Shown here in pieces: positions 39,928-48,618 of a DNA stretch of 62,062 nucleotides. Within the stretch, counting starts at the first letter, position 1; each line of letters begins with the position of its first letter. Location: contig JAJPHT010000003.1 of NCBI GenBank assembly GCA_021325135.1, positions 1-62,062 of the forward strand. Direction: 5' to 3'. The translations under genes and the position numbers were made by a program. This DNA is from Pseudomonadota bacterium (GTDB lineage Archaea > Thermoplasmatota > SW-10-69-26 > JACQPN01 > JAJPHT01). The notes under the pieces are model-generated. The model was not told the origin of the DNA, did no database searches, and worked only from the letters and a program-made list of their open reading frames with translations.

Positions 39928-41553
39928 CTATCCCTCCGAGTCGAAGCGGATGCCCAGCGTGCCCGCCGTCCGCGTGCAGTTGACGCCGCTGGACGCGCGC
40001 TGGTCGCAGGTTTCGTCGGCGTTGCTGGAGTTGTAGTAGAGGTCCGTGCCGTTGCCATCGAAGAGCAGCGCGAGGCCGGCGGACGTGGCGCCGTAGTTCT
40101 CAACGAGCCCTCCCTGGCCGAGGTACTGGTCGTTGCCTTGCGCGTCGACGAGGACCGCGACGCCGGGGCCGCCGTGGACGACGCCGCTGAATCCCTTGTA
40201 CTGGTCGTACCCGATCGCGTCGTAGAGGAAGGCGGCGCCGTAGCCATCGACGAACGCGTTCCCGCCGCGGTACGTGTCGTAGCCGGCGAGGTCGACGAGG
40301 AGACCGACGCCGCCTCCGATGGCCCCACCGTTGTCGGCGAATGAATTTCCCCAGTAGGAGTCGTCGTCGTTGGTGTCGCCCGCGCTGACGAGGAAACCGT
40401 GGCCGCCAAACGCGCCGCCGTTGGTCCCCATGTCGTCCGCGACGATCGAGTCCTTCCCCAGCACGTCGATCAGCGCGCCTTCCGCGGGGACGTCGAGCGG
40501 GGAGAAGCCTCCGCCGTTCGCCCCGTAGTCCCAGGCGTTGTAGGCGTCGTCGCCGCCCGCGTCCAGGAGGAAGCCGACGCTGGGCGTGTTCACCCCGTCG
40601 GACGCGCCGCCGTTCACGCCGTAGCTGAGCGCGTAGTACCGGTCGTTGCCCTGCGCGTCGACGAGGAAGCCGGCCCCGTGCTCGGCGCCGCCGTTCACGC
40701 CGTGGCTGCGGGGCGCGTTCGGATCGCCGTACTGGTCGTTGCCGCCCAGGTCGATGAGGGCGGCGGAGGGGCAGACGGAGGGGCCAAGCTGCCCCTGGCA
40801 GAGGAAGCCGTTGCCTCCGTTGTTCGCCAGGTAGGTGTCGTCCCCGCCCACGTCGACGACGAGGGCGAAGTCGTCGCTGTACGTGTTCGACGTCCCCACC
40901 GGGTCGATGGCGATGAAGGGGGGGACGTAGACCCACGTGGAGGGCGGCGGGAGCGCGAGCCTCTCATGGGGCGTCGCGGCGGCCAGCGCCACCGTGGCGT
41001 CGAGAAGGGCGCCCCGCGCGGCCAGCATCGCGGGCAGGCCCTGGGAAGGCGCCTGCTCGAAGGCCGCGAAGGCGTCCACGACGCGCGCCAAGGCTCCCGC
41101 CTGGGCGGCGGGGAGCGCGTCCAGGGCCTGGATGCTCTTCGTCTGGTCGGGCGTCAGCTTCGCCTCGTGGGTGGCGAGATACGCGAAGGCCGCCTCGCTG
41201 GGGCGCAGGTGCCCCGCAAGGACCGGCGCAGGCGCGGCCTCCATCCCGTTGAGCGCGAGCGAGCGCGCCGCCGCGACGCGCTCCAGCTGCTCGCCCAGGG
41301 CGAGGCCTCGGAGCGGCGAGGCGGCGGCCGACTCGGCGGCGTGCGCCGCGGCGAAGTTGATCCGCTCTGCGGCCAGCTCCGCGGAGACGACGGGATCGGC
41401 GGCGCGCGTGGCGGCCGCCAGGTCCAGCTGGTGGGCCGCGGCGTCCAGGGCGCTCGTCGGGGAGGCGGAGGGCGCAGCGGGCCACCCGCCCAGCGCGAGG
41501 GCGGAGGGGGCGGTCAGGATCAGGGCGATGACGAGAGAGATTCGGGTCAGCAT
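39928..41553 (-). CDS. Secreted GND-Y repeat surface protein
   Basis: 541 residues with signal peptide (~1-21) and a ~180-residue Ala-rich helical part. From ~215 on, about nine repeats of the form D-x-G-G-N-D-x-Y-(8-12)-N-G-G-x(4-6)-G-F-L-[VL] appear (LVVDVGGDDTYLANNGG, LVDAQGNDRYYALSYG, LVDLAGYDTYRGG, LVDAQGNDQYLGQGG). They look like a beta-roll or solenoid and could bind metal through the Asp/Asn. Last of six secreted-protein genes in one run. Role unknown. Confidence 0.75.
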   Translation of the reverse strand: MLTRISLVIALILTAPSALALGGWPAAPSASPTSALDAAAHQLDLAAATRAADPVVSAELAAERINFAAAHAAESAAASPLRGLALGEQLERVAAARSLALNGMEAAPAPVLAGHLRPSEAAFAYLATHEAKLTPDQTKSIQALDALPAAQAGALARVVDAFAAFEQAPSQGLPAMLAARGALLDATVALAAATPHERLALPPPSTWVYVPPFIAIDPVGTSNTYSDDFALVVDVGGDDTYLANNGGNGFLCQGQLGPSVCPSAALIDLGGNDQYGDPNAPRSHGVNGGAEHGAGFLVDAQGNDRYYALSYGVNGGASDGVNTPSVGFLLDAGGDDAYNAWDYGANGGGFSPLDVPAEGALIDVLGKDSIVADDMGTNGGAFGGHGFLVSAGDTNDDDSYWGNSFADNGGAIGGGVGLLVDLAGYDTYRGGNAFVDGYGAAFLYDAIGYDQYKGFSGVVHGGPGVAVLVDAQGNDQYLGQGGLVENYGATSAGLALLFDGNGTDLYYNSSNADETCDQRASSGVNCTRTAGTLGIRFDSEG

Positions 41554-41571
41554 GGGGGCACGTCCAGGATA

Positions 41572-42273
41572 TCAGGGGAGCACGAGGTTCGGCGGCTGGC
41601 ACCACGCGAGCGGCACGCAAGCGAGCCAGTCGGCGTCGAGGCCCGGCACGCACGAGGGCTCTCCGGGCGGCGTCGCGCAGCCCGCCGCGTCGGGCGGGCC
41701 CGGGGGCGCCTGCGGAGGGAAGTTGACGACGGCGTCGAGGACGTCGAAGCCCCACTGCATCACGCCGGGGTGCCAGGGGTCCTCGTCGTCGACGCAGTCG
41801 AACGTGTGGGCGAAGCCGCAGTTCGTCGTGTCGCGCGCGTAGCAGGCGGCGGGCGGGTTCTCCCAGACGAGGCTCCTGGCGACGGGGTTCACGAAGCTCT
41901 TGAAGACGAGGCAGTGCGCCCAGTCGCTCAGGGCCAGGGAGTCGCCCAGCAGGATCTCCACGCCTGGGCCGGCAAGGAAGGCGGCGTCGTCGACGGCCAC
42001 GATCGCGACCGGGTAGGTCGTGTCGTTGAGGGTGGAGAGCGTCGAGACCGTCTTGTCCTTGCCCTCGTCGGTGAGCGGGCTGTCCTGGCCGGCCTGGTGC
42101 ATCGCCACGGCGGCGTCGTCCCAGGCGCAGCCGCCCTGGTCGAGGGCGTACTGCCAGTCGGTGTGGTACGTGCTCTCGACGAAGTCCTGGCGCTCGTCGG
42201 CGAGGGCCAGCGGCGCGAGCAGCGTGGCCGCCAGGGCGGCGGCCATCAGCGGGGGGAGCGATCGTCTCGTCAT
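41572..42273 (-). CDS. Secreted Cys-rich protein
   Basis: 233 residues; ATG at 42273 after GGTGAG. Signal peptide (~1-25). Ten Cys, many in Cys-Pro or Trp-Cys settings (WLACVPLAWCQPP at the end). Several acidic patches (DDAAVA, DDEDPWH). No family recognised; grouped with its neighbours by spacing (4 and 18 bases). Confidence 0.65.
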   Translation of the reverse strand: MTRRSLPPLMAAALAATLLAPLALADERQDFVESTYHTDWQYALDQGGCAWDDAAVAMHQAGQDSPLTDEGKDKTVSTLSTLNDTTYPVAIVAVDDAAFLAGPGVEILLGDSLALSDWAHCLVFKSFVNPVARSLVWENPPAACYARDTTNCGFAHTFDCVDDEDPWHPGVMQWGFDVLDAVVNFPPQAPPGPPDAAGCATPPGEPSCVPGLDADWLACVPLAWCQPPNLVLP

Positions 42274-42277
42274 GGGC

Positions 42278-42841
42278 TCACCATCCGGGGGCGTCGTAGG
42301 GGTCGATGCCGAGGCAGGCCAGCCCCGCCTCCGCGCGGTCGCGGGTATGATCATAGCGCGCCTGGGCGTGGAGCCATCCGCCCGTGCGCGCGTCCCCCAG
42401 CGCGAGCGCGTCGTCCGCGTCCGCGTGGGTGAGGTCGCGCTTGCCGTGGGCGCTGGCGAGGCAGAGCGCGGTGGCGCCCGACGTGTCGACGACGACGGCG
42501 TTCAGGGCGCTCGCGGCGCCCAGCGCCCTCTCCTGCGCGTCGCCCGCCGCGGCCACCGTCGCGTCGCGGACCTGCGGGTAGAGCGTGTCGTTGGCCACGG
42601 CGTCGTAGGCCCAGGCGTAGGCGGCGGCCGCGTCGTCGCCCAGCATCGTGGGGTCGGGCGGGGGCGCGTCCACGCTGCGGTTGTGGTCGAGGGCGTCGAG
42701 CGCCCGCGCCGCGTCGGCGTGCTGCGCGTCCAGGCAGCCGCGCTCGGCGATCTGGCGGGCCGCGTCCGCGTCGCCCGCGTCCGCGGCCGCGCAGCCCAGG
42801 GGCAGCGCGAGCAGCAGGGCCAGCGCGAGGGGGGCCCGCAT
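42278..42841 (-). CDS. Secreted Ala/Asp-rich protein
   Basis: 187 residues; ATG overlaps the previous stop (ATGA). Signal peptide ends near LLALPLGCAAA, where the Cys could be a lipobox. The mature part is Ala/Asp-rich and helical with three further Cys. No family recognised. Confidence 0.6.
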   Translation of the reverse strand: MRAPLALALLLALPLGCAAADAGDADAARQIAERGCLDAQHADAARALDALDHNRSVDAPPPDPTMLGDDAAAAYAWAYDAVANDTLYPQVRDATVAAAGDAQERALGAASALNAVVVDTSGATALCLASAHGKRDLTHADADDALALGDARTGGWLHAQARYDHTRDRAEAGLACLGIDPYDAPGW

Positions 42842-45534
42842 CAGCAGGCCTCCGGGGCGTTCTGGCACACCGTCTCGTAGGCGGGGTCGACGACGTTGGG
42901 CACGCCCGCGGGGGGCGCGTTCTGCTGCGAGTCCACGGCGCGGTTCGGCGTGTCCGCCGCGTAGAGCGCCAGGAGGTTCTGCCCTTCGGCGAACTGCAGC
43001 GCGACCGTCTGGACGTCGAAGGGCGTCGTGCCCGACCAGCCGCCCACCCCGGCGCACGTGCCGAGGTACTCGGCGCCGGTGTTGCTCAGCTCGCTCTCCC
43101 AGGGCTGGATCGCGTCCTCGGGCCGCACGCCGTCCACCGCCGCGGTGCACTTCTCGATCAGGGTGCCGACCTCGTAGGCGGGGCGATCCAGGATCTGGAA
43201 GACGTCGTGGATCTGCGTGGCGAGGCCCAGGGGCGTGGCCGCGCCTTCGGCGCTCTCGCGCACGCGGGTGTACGCGCACGTCGCGGTGACGAGGGCGTTG
43301 TCGCACGCCTGCTCGCGGGCGTCGCCCGTGGGCTGGTTCGCCGCGTCGAAGACGCCGCTCGTGTCGGCGCAGAGGCCGGGCACGCCGGAGCCCACGGTGA
43401 GCCCCTGGTCGTCGAAGTGGGGGCCGGCGTAGACGTCGGGGCGCACGGGCAGGCACGAGACGGCCGCCGCGGAGGCGGGCCGGAGCGGGCCGAAGTCGAG
43501 CCCCGCGCAGGTCGCGGCCTCCAGGGCGGGGTACTTCGCGGGCGCCGCGCAGAAGGCCTCCTGGGCCTCGTCCACAGGGGTCGAGGCCGGCAGGATGACC
43601 ACGCCGTCGTGGTTGAGCGTGACCTCGGGCACGACGTTGCCCGGGTTGACGCCCATCACCTCCGCGACGCGCGGGTTCGTGAGGTCCACGAGCGCGACGC
43701 GCGACGCGGGCAGGTCCGCGGGGATGCCCAGCTTCGCCAGGCCGCCCTTCGCGGCGAGCCCGTTCCACTGGCCCGTGCCCGGGACGAGGGGCACGAAGCC
43801 CGACTTGAGCGTCACGGCGGTGCCGTCGGGCTGCACGTAGAGCACCGTGGGCTGCGCGTGGAGCGTCGCCGCGCCCGCGTCGACGAGGCGCTGGAGCGTG
43901 GGCCCCAGCAGAGGGTCGTTCGCCGGGATCGGCGCCAGGCGCGCGTCCGAGGAGCCCGCGTTGAAGCCCCACTGCCCGTTGCAGTTGCGCCAGAAGCTGA
44001 AGCTGCCGGAGCCGTTGGCGCCGAAGTCGTGCTCGTAGCCGATCTCCTTGTAGCCGGCCATGCCGTAGCCGAAGATGGTGGCGCCGCCGGCCTTCCAGGG
44101 GACGTCGAGGCGGCCGCTCCAGTTGATGAGGCTCGACCAGTCGCTGCTGCAGTTGGTGATGTCGCCGCTGATGTCGAACTCGATGGGGTACTTGATGCCC
44201 CCCTCGACGCCGATGTCGATGGTGATCGTCCAGCGGAAGACCTTCTGCTGGATCGAGATGTACGAGCGGCCGGAGACGCGGATGTCGAAGGTCGCCACGA
44301 CCGACGTGTGGCTGGGGCGCTGCGTGGTCAGCGCGGGGATCACCGCGTGGAAATCGCCGCAGATGCGCAGGCCGATGGAGCTGTCGCTGTTGGCCGAGAT
44401 GGCGCCGTTGGAGCCGGCCGACGAGCGGATGTTGTCGAGGATCGCGCGGAGGATGGCGGTCATGCCGCCGCTGGTGAGGTCCGAGAGCGTCACGATGGTG
44501 ACGCAGCTGTCGTGCTCGACGGGGCCGTACTCGATCTCGACGGCGTCGGTGCTGCCGTCGGGGTGCTTGACCTCGACGTTGAGCTTGCGGGCGACGGCGT
44601 CGAACCAGTAGTTGGTGGACGCCTGCGGGGAGCCCGCGGGGCTGGCCGCCGCGCTGGAGCTGGACCCGTCCCCGTACTGCACGTCGGCGGAGGGGGCGCT
44701 CTCATCCTCGGCCTTCTGCTGGTCGTCGGCGGTGAAGTGGTCGCAGGGGTCCTGGCTCTGCGCGTCCGCCGCGTAGCAGTTGGTCGAGCCTGGGTTGATG
44801 TAGATGATGCAATCCTGGTCCGCCGTGTCGACGTTCCGGCCGCTGTAGAAGTCCTTCACGGCCTTGTCGCACGCGCTCATGTCCGGGTCGCCCATCGGGC
44901 GCTCGGGGAAGAGCATGAGCTGGGCGTAGCGCTTCAGGCCGCCGTGCGCCTTGACGTAGTCGAGGAACGCGGGGACGAACGCCGCGTCGCGGTCGACCAG
45001 CACCTGCTCGAAAAGGTCGTTGGCGATGGAGGGGGCGACGACGCCCGCGTCCACCTCGCCCTCGAAGGACGTGCGGATCGTCTTGCCTGGAATGGGGTCC
45101 AGCCGCGACGAGTCGCACGCGCCCAGGAACACGTCCGTCGCGAAGCTTCCCGCGATGGCGTCGCGCAGCTGGCTCCAGGGCACGAGCGTCCCGCCCGCGC
45201 GCAGGCCCGCGGCCTCGCCGTGGCCCAGGACGACCAGGAAGCGCGCGTGGGAGCCTGCGACCAGCGAGAGCAGCGTGGCCGCGTCGTCCGCCTCCAGGAG
45301 CGCGACGCGGCGCATGCCGCCGACGTCGCGCAGCAGGTGGGCCGTCTCCAGGGCGGCCTCGTGCGGGAGCGCGCCGTCGGGAGCGCCCGCCAGCGGGGCG
45401 TACACCACGTCGACGGGGAGGTCCGCCTCGTAGTCCGCGTTGGAGGCGGGGACGGGCTGGAGGAGGGTCACGGCGAGCAGAAGGCCAAGCGCGCCGATGG
45501 CGAGCAGACGAACGGTCCGGGGGGTCGAGGTCAT
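42841..45534 (-). CDS. Large secreted protein with clan CD peptidase-like domain
   Basis: 897 residues, signal peptide (~1-31). Residues ~95-145 contain LVVLGHGEA (H105) and VFLGACDSS (C140), the His-Gly and Ala-Cys pair of caspase-type clan CD peptidases (gingipain, clostripain, C13, CHAT). The remaining ~700 residues are beta-rich with ~20 Cys and no anchor. Catalysis and specificity are inferred only from the pair. It is the central gene of the secreted-protein run. Confidence 0.65.
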   Translation of the reverse strand: MTSTPRTVRLLAIGALGLLLAVTLLQPVPASNADYEADLPVDVVYAPLAGAPDGALPHEAALETAHLLRDVGGMRRVALLEADDAATLLSLVAGSHARFLVVLGHGEAAGLRAGGTLVPWSQLRDAIAGSFATDVFLGACDSSRLDPIPGKTIRTSFEGEVDAGVVAPSIANDLFEQVLVDRDAAFVPAFLDYVKAHGGLKRYAQLMLFPERPMGDPDMSACDKAVKDFYSGRNVDTADQDCIIYINPGSTNCYAADAQSQDPCDHFTADDQQKAEDESAPSADVQYGDGSSSSAAASPAGSPQASTNYWFDAVARKLNVEVKHPDGSTDAVEIEYGPVEHDSCVTIVTLSDLTSGGMTAILRAILDNIRSSAGSNGAISANSDSSIGLRICGDFHAVIPALTTQRPSHTSVVATFDIRVSGRSYISIQQKVFRWTITIDIGVEGGIKYPIEFDISGDITNCSSDWSSLINWSGRLDVPWKAGGATIFGYGMAGYKEIGYEHDFGANGSGSFSFWRNCNGQWGFNAGSSDARLAPIPANDPLLGPTLQRLVDAGAATLHAQPTVLYVQPDGTAVTLKSGFVPLVPGTGQWNGLAAKGGLAKLGIPADLPASRVALVDLTNPRVAEVMGVNPGNVVPEVTLNHDGVVILPASTPVDEAQEAFCAAPAKYPALEAATCAGLDFGPLRPASAAAVSCLPVRPDVYAGPHFDDQGLTVGSGVPGLCADTSGVFDAANQPTGDAREQACDNALVTATCAYTRVRESAEGAATPLGLATQIHDVFQILDRPAYEVGTLIEKCTAAVDGVRPEDAIQPWESELSNTGAEYLGTCAGVGGWSGTTPFDVQTVALQFAEGQNLLALYAADTPNRAVDSQQNAPPAGVPNVVDPAYETVCQNAPEAC

Positions 45535-45545
45535 GGTGGCTCACC

Positions 45546-45971
45546 TCAAGGCCAGGCGCCGATCCACGTCATGGAGAGCTGCTGGCTGTCGGTCTCGCCC
45601 AGGATGTCCTCCGCGACGACCGTCACGAGGTAGCTGGTCGTCTTGGGGGCGTACTCGTGGCAGGGATCGGCGGCGGGGGCCGCGTAGCCGCTGCCCTTGC
45701 CCACGATGGCGCCGCCGGAGAGGACGTCCTGGTTGCCATCGCCCCAGTCCACGGTGATGCGGAACGTCGCCGTCGAGGGGGTGTCGTGGATGAGCATGTT
45801 GAGGCAGGCGTGGGGCAGGTCGGCGCGCGCGTCCCACGTCGGCGGGAGGACGTAGTCGTTGTAGTACGGCGTGACGGAGATGAAGTGGAAGTCGGCGCTG
45901 GCGCTCGCGGCGGGGAAGAGCGCGAGAACGGCGGCGCCGAGGCTGAAGGCGATGCGGAGGGTGGACGTCAT
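45546..45971 (-). CDS. Secreted PKD-like domain protein
   Basis: 141 residues with signal peptide (~1-26). The Ig-like PKD signature VDWGDGNQD is followed by HEYAPKTTSYLVTVVAED, as in PKD domains (Y/H-x-Y, then V-T-V). One domain only, ending at W-P. Eleven bases upstream of the peptidase-like gene; probably an adhesion or assembly domain for that system. Confidence 0.7.
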   Translation of the reverse strand: MTSTLRIAFSLGAAVLALFPAASASADFHFISVTPYYNDYVLPPTWDARADLPHACLNMLIHDTPSTATFRITVDWGDGNQDVLSGGAIVGKGSGYAAPAADPCHEYAPKTTSYLVTVVAEDILGETDSQQLSMTWIGAWP

Positions 45972-45983
45972 GCGATCAGATCC

Positions 45984-46523
45984 CTAGGGGTAGATTCCGA
46001 GGTAGGTGGCGAGAAGCTCGCAGGTGTGCGTGTCGCTGAGGCCGCCGTTGACGCGGTGGATGCGGACGTCCTGGCCGGGGCCGCAGCCGAACATCGACTC
46101 GTAGCCGGGCGTGATGAACTCCACGCAGTAGGCCTGGTTGGGGTGGAGCGAGCCCGTGCTGAACGGCTGCCCAGGCGAGACCAGGTTGTCCTGCTCGCCG
46201 CAGACGTCGGCCTGCTCGAGGACGACGCAGCGCGCCTTTCCGATGAACGGGACGGTGTGCGAGAGGGCGTCGTCCACGACCTGGGCGCCCCGGTCGACGG
46301 TCTTGACGACCACGGTGACGGGGTCCTCGTTGCAGCAGTACGTGGTGTCGCACGAATCGCCAGCGGACACCCCGGGCAGGACGCCGGAGGTCGCGATGGT
46401 CACGAGGGCGACGAGGACCAGCGCGGCGATCGCGCCGAACCGGGGTTTTCGCCAACGCCTTGGCGGGGGGCGCTGGGACGAAGCCGGCGGGAGGGGGGTG
46501 ACCAGCAGGGTGCGTCTCATCAT
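45984..46523 (-). CDS. Membrane-anchored or secreted Cys-rich protein
   Basis: 179 residues; ATG at 46523 starts a basic N-region and a hydrophobic segment (~32-53, FGAIAALVLVALVTIATSGVL) that may be a signal peptide or anchor. The mature part has nine Cys (CDTTYCC, CVVLE, VCGE, YCVEF, FGCGPG, CELLA). First gene of the secreted run. No family recognised. Confidence 0.6.
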   Translation of the reverse strand: MMRRTLLVTPLPPASSQRPPPRRWRKPRFGAIAALVLVALVTIATSGVLPGVSAGDSCDTTYCCNEDPVTVVVKTVDRGAQVVDDALSHTVPFIGKARCVVLEQADVCGEQDNLVSPGQPFSTGSLHPNQAYCVEFITPGYESMFGCGPGQDVRIHRVNGGLSDTHTCELLATYLGIYP

Positions 46524-46638
46524 GGGCTCAGCCCGGAGGCGGACAATCGTCCCCGGAGCCATAATCCCAGGCAGGCGTTCGCCTGCGCTGCCTTCCCCGG
46601 CAGAAAACGCCAAGCCACCCACCCGGCATCGCTCGGGC

Positions 46639-48159
46639 GTGACCGGCAAGGCGCTCCTCGTGATCCTCGACGGCTTCGGCCTGCGCGACGAGACGGAGGG
46701 GAACGCCATCAAGGCCGCGAAGGCCCCCACCCTGGGCCGCTTCAGCGCGCACCTCTCGCGCACGTACCTGGAGACCTCGGGCCTTGCCGTGGGCCTCCCC
46801 GAGGGGCAGATGGGGAACAGCGAGGTGGGGCACATGAACATCGGCGCGGGGCGCGTCATCTACCAGACGCTCACGCGCATCGACAAGGCGATCCGCGAGG
46901 GGGACTTCTTCCGCAACCCCGCGCTCGTGGAGGCCGCCCGCAAGGCGAAGGCCTCGGGCGGCAACCTGCACCTCCTGGGCCTCGTCTCCGACGGGGGCGT
47001 GCACAGCAGCCAGGAGCACCTGCACGCGCTGCTGCGCCTCTCGAAGCAGGAGGGGCTCTCGGGCGAGCGCGTCGTCGTGCACGCCTTCACCGACGGGCGC
47101 GACACCTCGCCCACGGGAGGCGCGGGCTACCTCGCCGCGCTGGAGGAGGAGATGGAGCGCGTCGGCGCGGGCGTCGTCGCCACCGTCGCCGGGCGCTATC
47201 ACGCCATGGACCGCGACAAGCGCTGGGAGCGCACGAGGAAGGCCTACGACGCCATCGTGCACGGGAAGGGGCTCGACGCGCGCACCGTCGCGGACTACGT
47301 GCGGCAGTCCTACGCCGCGAACGTGACCGACGAGTTCCTGGAGCCCGCCGTCGTGCGGCCCGACCTCCACGTGCGCGAGGGGGACAGCGTCGTCTTCTTC
47401 AACTTCCGGCCCGACCGCGCGCGGCAGATGACGCGGGCCCTCGCCGAGAAGGGGTTCTCGGGCTTCCACGACGAGAGGAGGCCCCACGTCCACCTTGTCA
47501 CCATGACGCGCTACGAGGACGGCTTCCCGTACCCCTTCGCGTTCGGCGACGAGCGCCCGCGCGACACGCTGGGCGAGGTCGTGAGCCGCGCGGGCCTCAC
47601 GCAGGCGCGCATCGCGGAGACGGAGAAGTACGCCCACGTCGCCTACTTCCTCAACGGCGGCGACGAGCAGCCCTTCCCCGGCGAGGAGCGGCGCCTCGTC
47701 CAGAGCCCCAAGCACGTGCCCACCTACGACCACGCGCCCGAGATGAGCGCGGCGGGCGTCGCGGCCGCGGGCGTCGCGGCCCTGCGCGAGGGCAAGGACC
47801 TGGTGGTCATGAACTTCGCCAACTGCGACATGGTGGGCCACACGGGCGACTTCGCCGCCACCGTGAAGGCCGTGGAGACGGTGGACCAGTGCCTTGGCCT
47901 CCTCGTCGAGGCCGCCCGGGAAGAACGATATCACCTCTTCGTCACGGCCGACCACGGCAACGCCGAGGAGATGACCAACCCCGACGGCACGCCGCAGACG
48001 GCGCACACGACGCTCCCCGTGCCCCTCTTCTACGCCGGCCCTTCCGGCAGCCGCAAGATGCGCCCCGGCATCCTCGCCGACGTGGCGCCCACCATCCTGG
48101 AGGCCATGGGGCTGCCCAAGCCCGCGGCGATGACGGGGCAGAGCCTCTTCGCGCGCTGA
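46639..48159 (+). CDS. gpmI: 2,3-bisphosphoglycerate-independent phosphoglycerate mutase
   Basis: 506 residues from GTG at 46639, the usual iPGM length. LVILDGFGLR supplies the metal Asp; MGNSEVGHMNIGAGR holds the phosphoserine Ser; AGRYHAMDRDKRW, FNFRPDRARQ and the closing TADHGNAEEM complete the active site. Interconverts 3- and 2-phosphoglycerate in glycolysis/gluconeogenesis using two Mn ions. It is the bacterial/eukaryote-type iPGM rather than the shorter archaeal aPGM. Confidence 0.95.
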   Translation: MTGKALLVILDGFGLRDETEGNAIKAAKAPTLGRFSAHLSRTYLETSGLAVGLPEGQMGNSEVGHMNIGAGRVIYQTLTRIDKAIREGDFFRNPALVEAARKAKASGGNLHLLGLVSDGGVHSSQEHLHALLRLSKQEGLSGERVVVHAFTDGRDTSPTGGAGYLAALEEEMERVGAGVVATVAGRYHAMDRDKRWERTRKAYDAIVHGKGLDARTVADYVRQSYAANVTDEFLEPAVVRPDLHVREGDSVVFFNFRPDRARQMTRALAEKGFSGFHDERRPHVHLVTMTRYEDGFPYPFAFGDERPRDTLGEVVSRAGLTQARIAETEKYAHVAYFLNGGDEQPFPGEERRLVQSPKHVPTYDHAPEMSAAGVAAAGVAALREGKDLVVMNFANCDMVGHTGDFAATVKAVETVDQCLGLLVEAAREERYHLFVTADHGNAEEMTNPDGTPQTAHTTLPVPLFYAGPSGSRKMRPGILADVAPTILEAMGLPKPAAMTGQSLFAR

Positions 48160-48207
48160 GCGGCGCCCTCGAAAGGGCTTTGCCTCCGCGTGCGGGCTCC
48201 GGGAGCC

Positions 48208-48609
48208 ATGCCCTCCGCTCCGGCCGGCGACCCCGTGCTCCTCTGCCCCCGCGACCGCGTCGCCATGGAGAAGGTGAAGCGCGCGGAGGTGGTGCTCGAC
48301 GAGTGCGGCCGCTGCAAGGGGCTCTGGTTCGACCACCGGGAATTGAAGGCCGTGGCCCACGACTCGGACCTGGAGAAGCGCGCCGCCCACCTGGGCAAGT
48401 ACCCCTTGAAGAGCCCCTTCTCGTGCCCGCGCTGCGGCGGGACCTGCTATCAGTCGTTCGTGGGGGACGTGGAGGTGGATACGTGCGCCTCGTGCCACGG
48501 CGTGTGGCTCGACGCGAACGAGTTGGAGGAGGCGAAGCGGCAGCTTGACGCCGACCGCATCATCCACGGGAGCGGCGCGGGGTTCCTCTCGTTCCTCGCG
48601 CGCCTGTGA
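48208..48609 (+). CDS. Double zf-TFIIB zinc-ribbon protein
   Basis: 133 residues from ATG at 48208 (GTG 48190 is the alternative). Two copies of the transcription-factor zinc-finger pattern: CPRD ... DECGRCKGLWFDHREL (13-46) and CPRCGG ... DTCASCHGVWLDANEL (73-105). The first Cys pair of copy one is CxxD, so its site may be altered. Such proteins are common in bacteria and archaea; role uncharacterised. Confidence 0.8.
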   Translation: MPSAPAGDPVLLCPRDRVAMEKVKRAEVVLDECGRCKGLWFDHRELKAVAHDSDLEKRAAHLGKYPLKSPFSCPRCGGTCYQSFVGDVEVDTCASCHGVWLDANELEEAKRQLDADRIIHGSGAGFLSFLARL

Positions 48610-48618
48610 GGGGCGGGC

